From: Ganoderma boninense
Taxonomy: Eukaryota > Basidiomycota > Agaricomycetes > Polyporales > Polyporaceae
Length of the DNA stretch: 64,000 nt
Direction: 5' to 3'
Assembly (NCBI GenBank): GCA_002900995.3
Contig: CM035310.1
Coordinates: 3,365,367 to 3,429,366, forward strand
Shown here piece by piece: positions 56,186 to 64,000 of this stretch. The notes below the pieces were generated by a model. It worked only from the letters and a program-made list of their open reading frames with translations, did no database searches and was not told where the DNA came from. Position numbers and translations under genes: made by a program. The stretch's first letter is position 1. Every line of letters starts with the position of its first letter.

Positions 56186-59100
56186 ACTGACGAGCAGTTT
56201 ACTCCGCGGCGTTCTGTTTCTTGCCTCTCCCCTATTTTGCCTGGCAGCACTAAGTGCCCGGTGCATGCGAAGAATGCTGCCCTCTTCATGCGATCTCGCT
56301 CTCCACGTATGTCTCATCAGTCCATCGCGATCTTGTCGCCCTTACTCTACCGCCCACATGCTAGTATTTTATCGCGCGTACATTGCTCTCAAGCCCAGCA
56401 TACATCTCTTCCTGTACACGCCCATCTTTCCTTTTATCATTCTTTCTTGGCACCGCTGTTCTACACCCACAGTACATAGTGGTCGGTCATCATTCGCCCT
56501 TGAAGATAGCCTCACCGCGATGATATCTCACATTGGTCAAAATTTCAGTGGTTTTGGCAGCGTCAATAAGGACGGCCGAGGTCGACTGCAGGTTCATCCC
56601 CGAATCGCCCCCTTATCAGTTGAGCTTTCATTCCGGAGGAAGCGGCAAGTAGGTCGTTTGATCCAAGTCTCACCCGCGTCAAGGACGTCGACGAGCGGAT
56701 TACATCCACCCCTTACAGTTTCGAGAAGGAGCGTGTCGCCTCAGTCTCAAACTCCGCTCACATGGAGCTCGGCATGGTGGGTGACTCCAAATTCGCGCAT
56801 CATGACCAGGCCTGGGTGCAGATTCAAGTTGTGATTGTGATGCGACTCAACGGGAAACAGGGGAAGGAAGAAACATTGTCTGTTCAGGGACTCGGAGAAG
56901 GGAGGAGTAGCACGTTTGACATATAGCACAACACTGAAATAGCTGCATGCATCTACGAGCGAGACCCACAGGCGACCAACATGGATTCCAGAAATCCTGT
57001 AGTCGTTTCATTGGCAACCGAGATTCGTAACTGACGCAAGCTATTATAAACAGGGAGGTAGGGTTTTTGTGCGCAGGCGTCATGGGCTGGACAGGAAAAC
57101 ACGAGGAAGAACACGTTGGGCGGTATGGAAGACTGGGCCCACACATTGACCGAGTACCGTGGTAACATAGGGTGTGTTAAAGGATGACAATTATTTTACC
57201 AGGGCATAGAGGGAAAAAGAATAGGAGGGGTCCATTCCAGTGCGTGACCACCATGCCGCCCCACAGTTGTGTTTGCCGATGATGTGATAATCTTCCACAA
57301 AGAGCTACTTATGGCCACAGAGGCGGCATAAGTAGTCTTGGTTCACGAATGATGGCATGGTGGAGCGTCTCCATGTTTCTAGGCCTAAGCGTGCTCAGAA
57401 ACCAAGAGGCGTGCCAGCGCGGCCCGATGCGAGGCACGCATAGGGGCATCAAGATGGGAGAAGTTCGAGCGCAGAGCTTGAATGGGGAAGCAGAAATGGA
57501 GGATAAGTGCTCAACCGCCATATGCCATGGTACCTTCGTACAGGTGTTAGAAAGGCGAGCGGACGAGGCGGCTCATGCGTGGAAATGGCCACCGTGTCCA
57601 GAGTCGAGCCACGGTGCCAGTTACGCAGGTGGACTGGTACCGAGGGCGCGGACGTGCTGTACGGCCCCCGCCGACCACCGTCACTACGAATATATCACAG
57701 TGGGAAAACATCCACGACAGCATCCTGGTGGCCCACGTTGACAAAGGTGGTCCATCGCGCACTAGCGTCGTCCTAGTTTAACCTGCGATAGTGGATCGGC
57801 CATATCCCAGTCTCGAGTACCAGCCCCAGTCAGCATTCCCGTCCCCGACGCAGAAGTCAAGCTCAAGTCAAGCTCTCAGGTCAAGCGCAAGACACTCGTG
57901 AGGTGTATATGCCCAGGTACAGGCGCGGCTTTCCTTGCACTCCCGCGACCGCGCCCGAGGCACTCGTTCTCGGAGATGGGTCCACGACCCAGATCGGCGT
58001 CGTCTTGGTACCCTCTCCCTCACTGCCGAAATACAGCCACTCGGCGCACTTGCCCTGCAGCTGGATGTGCTGGTTGGATAGCAACAGGTGGCCCATTTCC
58101 CCCCAGATGCGTGGTGGCGGGGGCATCGACCATCATTTCGCTGGGAGCCCCTGCATCGCGACCCTGCCAGTGAGGTCCGGCGTCGCTGTGCCCGAAGAGC
58201 TGGAGAGCGGTTGGGTCAGCAAGACGTGGCGGTAATTCGTGCAGAGTGCAGGGCAGACAGGCTCGGCATCGGGCGGGAGATCGTGGTGCACGCGGACGAT
58301 GTGGTACACCTCGGAGTCGTAGGAAGAGCGGGGGTCCAGCCCGTTCTTGACCGTCTCAAGCCCACGGCCGTGATACACGTCGCCTACCAAGGGCTGAGAG
58401 TGAAGAGGGTGATGATCTGCTAGTATAGGCTGACGCTGAGCAAGAGCGGCCAATCTATGAGTGGGTGGGCCGCGCTCCAGTGCAGCAGCTTGATCCACAA
58501 TGTGGACTTGTCGACCAATGAGAACGCGTTCGTGAGGGCGAGGAAACTGACGCACAGCATGCAATCGACGACGAGCGATCGCAGCATCAACGAAATGTCG
58601 ACGGTCCGGTGTCCTTTCTGGAACTCACTCTGACTTTCAGGGTTCTGCCCAGTTGCGCAGGCCGCTGCTGATAAGAAGCGTGCGCGTCTTGGGAATGCGG
58701 CTGTCGAGGCCAATGTTACGGTAACCGTCGGAGTCCGTAGTATTCTTGTTTGGTTTCTTGATCTCTGTAACGATTACAATGAGCCAGGACTACTATCTCC
58801 AACAGGGTGAATATGAGTATATACTTTGCGGACCGTGCGTATGTGCTCGTTTCGGGGGGAGGGGGGGCATGACTCGGAGCGGAGGGCTTGTAAGTCGACG
58901 GTGGTCCTTTGGAAGTCGCATCCATAACGTGCAAGGGACAGGGTCGCATTCTTAAATTAACCACATCGACCAGACTATCCCGTTGACGGCAGTTGAGGTA
59001 GAGGGCATGGAACCTGTGCGCGGTCGTACACCCTGCGAGGAAGATGTGGGGACCGTAAACGGAGAGCCTTCGAAGTAGCATTGCGTAGGGCGTGGAACAT

Positions 59101-59763
59101 GGCCATATGGGCCGCTCGTGCAGGTGTCGGCGTGTTTGGGACTCACAGTGCAGCATTACTCTCACTATCATGGTTGAAAAACACAGCAACACTCGTCATG
59201 GTATCGCGGGAGCCCGTACGCCGCCGACGCAAGCCTGTGGGAAGGGATACAGTTAGTGTCTACTTGGTGTGTGCCACATCAATGTGGAGGAGTTAGACCT
59301 TCATCAGTTCGCTTGTGGTGCAAAACGAATAACCCTGCATGGGTAGAGAGGAAGAAAGATGGAATATTTTGCGGGCCCAAGTTCAGGGGTCCAAGTCCGA
59401 GTCGGAATCAGCCGCACCCGGTCCGGCGACGCCGATGAGGAGCCGAACGTGGCGCCGAGTAACGTCTGGCGCTTGCGGCTTGGGACAGCGCATCAAAGTC
59501 GACCGTGGAACGTTGAACGTTGAACGTTCACCCTCATCGGGCTGTCGGCCGGCTAAAGATGGCTCCACATACAGGTCCTTTGCTTCAAGAAAATCCTTGC
59601 CGTAGTCGTCAAAAGAGTCCATTTGCTACGCTGCCCCAGTGCTTCGTGTGTTACGACTCTGTAGCGAACGGATCACGACGTTCGACCGCCGCCAGCGTAA
59701 ACTGCCGTTTCAAAGGTGTTTTATCTACCGTATATCAATAATCATTGACTGCTAGTCTAATCT
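56186..59763. other. Region with no named gene, 3.6 kb
   Basis: Minus-strand frames between 57881 and 58720 have coding-like composition, including a hydrophobic stretch LVVDCMLCVSFLALTNAF near 58550 and LLHWSAAHPLIDWPLLLS near 58450. They may be remains of a membrane-protein gene. I cannot join exons or name a family. The rest holds only short frames. Confidence 0.3.
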
Positions 59764-62108
59764 ATGTCTTCTTTAGGCTTTCGTATCATCCACTTCGCTC
59801 AGGATAAGTCATTTGTTGTTGTCGGTTTTCTCAACGAGCTCGACGCGACTTCGAACCAAGCCCGCGATGACCACGGAAACGACGAACCTACAGAACATTT
59901 GCAAGGGTCAAGCAAGCGCAATAAGCGCAAGGAGCTAGATAGTACGTCCGATGACTTTGTGTCCATCACATCCTGCGATGTGATTGATCCATTATTGACC
60001 AGACGTACAGACCTGCCGTTATCACAACATCCACAGATTACAAGCCCGCCTTTGCATTTCCCTCATGTGTACAACCGGCCGCTAGAGCCTGATGTACTTG
60101 CTTTTCTCAAGGTGAACGTTTTCTCCGTGGATGTGTCTAGTCTACGCTCACGTTGGGAGTATAGGCCACTACCGCGAAGTTCCTACTTCCCATTCTTCGC
60201 GAAGAACTATTCCATATGGGTCAAGGGGGTGCAGTTTTCTTAAAACCCGATATCCAGTATCGATCACTATGTGGTACGCATCGTACAGCTCACTACATAC
60301 AGTTGTTTACCCTTCTTCAGATGCGTGTGCCTCGGAGCTCTTCTGTGGTGCTTGGTTCTGCCCGAGTTGTGGACTCGACGTGTGTCATGAATGTGCGAAA
60401 GCATTGACATCTGTCAAAGAGATTCATCGCAATGTATGTGCTCGTTCCGTATTATGATCCTTCTGATCGATTTATATGATCGTGCAGCTGGTTCAATTCG
60501 CCCATTGTGCGACAGGCGATCACGCCCATTCAATCGCGACAATGCGTCCATGCATCAGATTATCCCGAGCAGTGGTTCAGTCCCACATAGATAAAATGGT
60601 CACAGCGGCTGAGGAGGTTACCGCACCCTTTTTGCGGTACTTTTTCGATAATCTGTCATCACCGGAACCTCTGATCACTGATCACTCTTCTTAGTAATCA
60701 GCCCCTGCCTCCGCCCTCCAGTCAACAGATACCCAAAGATGCTACGTCGGAGTACGTGTATGCGCCGGGAACCCTACCAGTGTATCCGGCGAGGAGTCTA
60801 TCACGAAATCAATTCCTGCATTTATGGGCAGCCGGCATCCCGATCGTCCTAACGGAAGCCCAGAAGAACTTTCAAGGTCATTGGGACCCAAGTTACTTCA
60901 TTCAGCACCACGGGAAGCTCTGGGTCACGCCAATTGATTGCGAAACCGACAAGGAGAGACCGCGCATGGCAGCTAGTAACTTTTTTAGGCTCCTCATGGA
61001 AGGATCCAACCAGCAAGCCGTACTGAAGCTGAAGGTTGGCCAGTCTGTAATATTTTTGCAGAGTAATTAATCGTATCTTTCGACATAGGACTGGCCGCCA
61101 AAAGCAGATTTCCAGACAACTTTTGGCAAATTGAACTACGGGTTTTTCTCGAGTATACCGGTCGAGTGCGCTGATCTGGTCTCCAAAAGCGGAATTTACA
61201 ATCTCGCTGCCCATTTTCCCGAAGGTGCTGTGGCCCCTGACCTTGGTATGACAGCATAGGACGTTGCTCCTTTGACGGCCCGCTGATCTTCATTGACGTA
61301 CAGGGCCAAAGTTGTACATCGCCATGGGGGCGAAGGGCGACACCTATGGCACGACGAAGTTGCATTTGGACATGACTTGCGCGATCAACCTCATGATGTG
61401 GTCAGAAGACGTCATGTCTCAGCGGCCTGGTGCTGAATGGCAAATCTTCCCCGCAGACTCCGTCGAGGACCTGCAGTCTTTCCTTAGGGAAGAATTTTCT
61501 CTAGCCCCTGATGAAGACCCCATCCATCGACAGCGTTACTACATCTCTCACGCCATGCTCGCGCGTTTGCGACAGAAGTACGGTGTATCACCGTGGACCA
61601 TTTATCAGTACTACGGCGACATCGTTTTCATCCCCGCTGGATGTCCCCATCAGGTAAGCGTCCTAGTTGTCGATAGTGATGCCAAGAATTCATCAACGCC
61701 CTCAGGTTCGAAACCTTGCACACTCCATCAAGGCGGCTTGCGACTTCGTCTCTCCGCAAAACTTGAGCAGAACTATCAATCTAGCATCAAGTTTGCGTGC
61801 CCATCGAGTCGCGTCAGGATCGGGCGAAGACGTCCTACAACTTCAGACTTTGGTCTGGTTTAGTTGGATGGCGATGTGCACTTACGAGGATAGTCAGGCG
61901 AAGAGTGAGTCTGTCTCATGTTCTTTCTTACTTGATTGCTTTACATCGACATTTTGTTGGAAATATTCTAGCCAATCCCCGTATCCCGGGGTCTCTGGGC
62001 GGGGCAGTAACACCCATACCACCCATCATCATAAGTTCAGCTTTCGATGCAGTAAGCCTTCATCTCCAGGCTTTATATTTGCACACCGAATACTTAATCC
62101 ACGGCTAG
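59764..62108 (+). CDS. JmjC-domain protein, KDM3-like histone lysine demethylase
   Basis: Exons in the 3' half are clear: one ending at 61034, then 61089-61245, 61304-61653, 61706-61904 and 61972-62108, all joined in frame. The JmjC domain reads DWPPKADFQTTFGKL, YNLAAHFPEG, PDLG and PKLYIAMGA. The Fe(II) pair is TKLHLDM, then DPIHRQRYYISHAML, then YGVSPWTIYQYYGD, and the last metal His is in IPAGCPHQV, followed by RNLAHSIKAACDFVSPQNL. Upstream LPVYPARSLSRNQFLHLWAAGIPIVL is the usual KDM3 lead-in. A Cys-rich finger (CASELFCGAWFCPSCG, then LDVCHECAKAL) lies near 60325-60410. KDM3 enzymes remove methyl groups from H3K9 using Fe(II) and 2-oxoglutarate. The N-terminal exons (59764 start, MSSLGFRII) are only partly resolved. 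All metal ligands are present. Confidence 0.85.
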
Positions 62109-63042
62109 CAGGCGGCTAGCCCTCAAGGCTCGAGCAGCGCATCTACCGGCCGGAAGCGACCGATGTGCTTAACGTCTAATCAGGTGAAACGCGCAAAGAA
62201 GAAGGCAAAACTACCTGCCCATCCTGAATGCCACGTAACGTGTCCGTTTCCAAGTACATGCTCGCTCGGGAACAGGCCACGCTCCGCCCTAGGAACACTT
62301 GACCACCTGTGAGTAATTCTGTTGCGTAGCCCACGCCTCAGCCAGACTTAGGATGTTGCCCGTGTTACAGAAGAGATTCTCACCCCGAAGCTTACCGAAA
62401 GATCGACAAGCAGGCTCTGAAGGAACTCCGCGATCTGGAAGACGCCCCATTTGTGAAGAAGCTCCGCGATTTGCTTGGCCTAGGCCAGTGATGATCCTGG
62501 GTACTGTCAATATCTTGCAACTATGAGTCTGTTCGGCATCCCAAAAGCACGACGGCTACAATGATGTCGTCAAACGTAGTCTCAGCGGAAATCTTACTGC
62601 CCGTTCATAACATGAACTTGCGATTAATTGCACCGGCGATACCTATGACATGCGTAGGGTTTCTTGTAGGCGGTAATGATGGAGGGTGGCCCGATCGAAT
62701 GCGTGAAGCACTGAATCAAACGACCGAGTGATCTCATGACGATGAGTGAGCCCACTTCGCGGGTCAATCCTACCTCGCAGAACATTTACACGTACCATGG
62801 GTCTAACAACCAATTCACGGTATCGACATTGACAGACAGTGGTAAAATGTGGTACCGACAGGCCCACGACATGTAGATATTTGATGCACTGTGACAACGG
62901 CGGAATCCTACGGCGACAGTGCCCTGGCAGTAGTGGGTGGTGTGCTAGCTTAAGCCACTACTTTCCGAGCAGGACGGCGTGCCCCTACAGCGGTGGCAGT
63001 TATGTTAAATGCGTTGGCTACAGCCAAATGTGAATTGTGGGC
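62109..63042. other. Intergenic before the right repeat arm
   Basis: No gene seen in 0.9 kb. Confidence 0.45.
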
Positions 63043-63692
63043 TAGATGGTGGACAGGGACAAAGGACGGGTGCATGCCGCTGAGGACTGCTCCGAGCCGC
63101 ACGACCGCCCGCTGCTAAGCGCACGCCTCGAGGTCAGCCCAAGCGGACGACCAGGTCACTGGGCGCCTGGTTTTGTGCGGTTGACTGTGTACGTCCAAGT
63201 TCTTGGGTTGCCTCCGAATCTTGCCTTCCGACCTTCCTCGCCTTGAAAGCATGACCATCCTGTGGAGAGAATCACGTTATTTACAGCGCATTGGAGATAC
63301 GTCGACAACCATGGTACGTGGCTCGCCCGACTCAAGCTGCTCCAACCGACACGCTTTCTTGCGTTTGTGCAGGCTCCGTGCCTTCTCGGTGGCTGTTGCG
63401 CCGCGTCGTGGGTCAAGCCAGGTGCGCCTGGGTTGGTTTACCCAACGCCGGGTGCGCGCAGCGCCATGATGGGTGTATACGTCTCCGAAGGGAGGACTCC
63501 TCTCGAAGCATCCATGCGGGTCTCGTCCGCCTCGCCGCTGCTGTCGCTGCAGAGGGCTCATTGGTACGTACCTTTTTCCTTTCTCCTCCTGCTCCACTCC
63601 TCCTGTTCCGCCCTTCCACCCTGTGCTACTGGACCCAAATGCGGGGAGCCAGTCGCGCCGAGGTCGGATTGCTGCCCAGCACCGAGTCCGCA
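63043..63692 (+). repeat. Right arm of the 650-bp inverted repeat
   Basis: Complementary partner of 48930-49578. It contains GT...AG pairs (for example GTACGTGG at 63313 to the CAG at 63372) and open frames that could be exons of an unknown gene present in both arms. The match ends only because the left partner meets a gap. Confidence 0.95.
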
Positions 63693-64000
63693 CGGCGTCG
63701 CTTGCATCCCCAAACAAACGTGAAAGTCGAGCTTACGCCATACCCTCTTCATTCTCCTGTCCAGATCAGCGTCAACCCGCAGCTTGGTGCCGCAACCGAG
63801 GCCAGACCGAATGCCAGTTTCGAAGTCAGCATCTGGGGAAGGGGAGCTACTGTCACGACTGGGCGCGACATCTGCACATCTGCGGCGTTCGCACCGGATG
63901 AGCGCATGACGAAGGAGGAAGAGGTCGCATCAGGGCCCGTTTGGCGACATCGATGGAAAAACCCTCCATCTCACCCTCTTCCCACCCAGTGCGCCCATGC
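63693..64000 (+). other. Edge sequence, possible exon of an unknown gene
   Basis: From about 63763 a plus frame reads VQISVNPQLGAATEARPN, then FEVSIWGRGATVTTGRD and DERMTKEEEVASGPVW, open to the window end. The composition is coding-like, but I do not recognise it. Confidence 0.3.

Noticed and set aside
57881..58720. Possible wax-synthase-like membrane enzyme on the minus strand
   Set aside because: Only hydrophobicity suggested it. No conserved catalytic motif or consistent exon joins could be seen.

Overview
The window is a piece of a filamentous basidiomycete nuclear genome, most like a wood-decay Agaricomycete of the Polyporales type. Genes are split by short GT-AG introns (about 50-80 bp), codons are GC-rich, and the protein families are typical of that group: expanded BTB and F-box families, DUF6534-like membrane proteins, a DUF6698-like protein, a secreted GH3 beta-glucosidase and a KDM3-like JmjC demethylase. 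The assignment comes from gene structure and remembered families, not from a search.

Layout. 1-2590 holds the 5' part of a probable non-LTR retrotransposon ORF1 on the minus strand, with frame breaks. 3.9-34.2 kb is an array of one BTB gene family on both strands, with single outliers among and after it. I count thirteen copies in the array plus two isolated relics (29.9 kb and 43.6-44.2 kb). Seven copies are intact, one is complete but carries two compensating indels, one is cut by an assembly gap, and six are pseudogenes or relics. Every copy with a readable exon 1 boundary has two exons with the intron at the same place and phase (phase 2, after the motif LLPxSxI) and the same C-terminal module: a strict C-x5-C pair, then C-x2-C, then an R-rich LPEIF..V.GW end. 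Between them sit an unrecognised multi-pass membrane protein (10.2-11.8 kb) and a DUF6534-like membrane protein (27.8-29.7 kb).

30.4-43.1 kb carries a second E3-adaptor-like family: one intact F-box protein (41.2-43.1 kb) and two decayed relatives (30.4-31.7 and 38.7-39.25 kb). Among them lie a GH3 beta-glucosidase (34.6-37.6 kb) and a short-chain dehydrogenase (39.6-40.7 kb). 46.3-47.6 kb is a DUF6698-like gene. 48.93-49.58 kb and 63.04-63.69 kb form a 650-bp, almost identical inverted repeat. It encloses an unrecognised gene with an internal exon duplication (49.8-52.1 kb), an unrelated F-box-like gene (54.2-56.2 kb) and a KDM3-like JmjC gene (59.8-62.1 kb). Two 100-N runs (27348-27447, 48830-48929) mark scaffold gaps.

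How it may work. The most interesting content is the BTB array. The proteins look like a lineage-specific set of Cullin-3 adaptors: a basic, NLS-like N-terminus, a BTB domain, and a conserved four-cysteine C-terminal domain I cannot place. Many of their promoters share a GTGAC-type element 55-110 bp before the ATG. Alongside the F-box copies, this looks like a birth-and-death island for ubiquitin-ligase adaptors. The shared promoter element and the zinc-site idea are inferences from reading the paralogs by eye.
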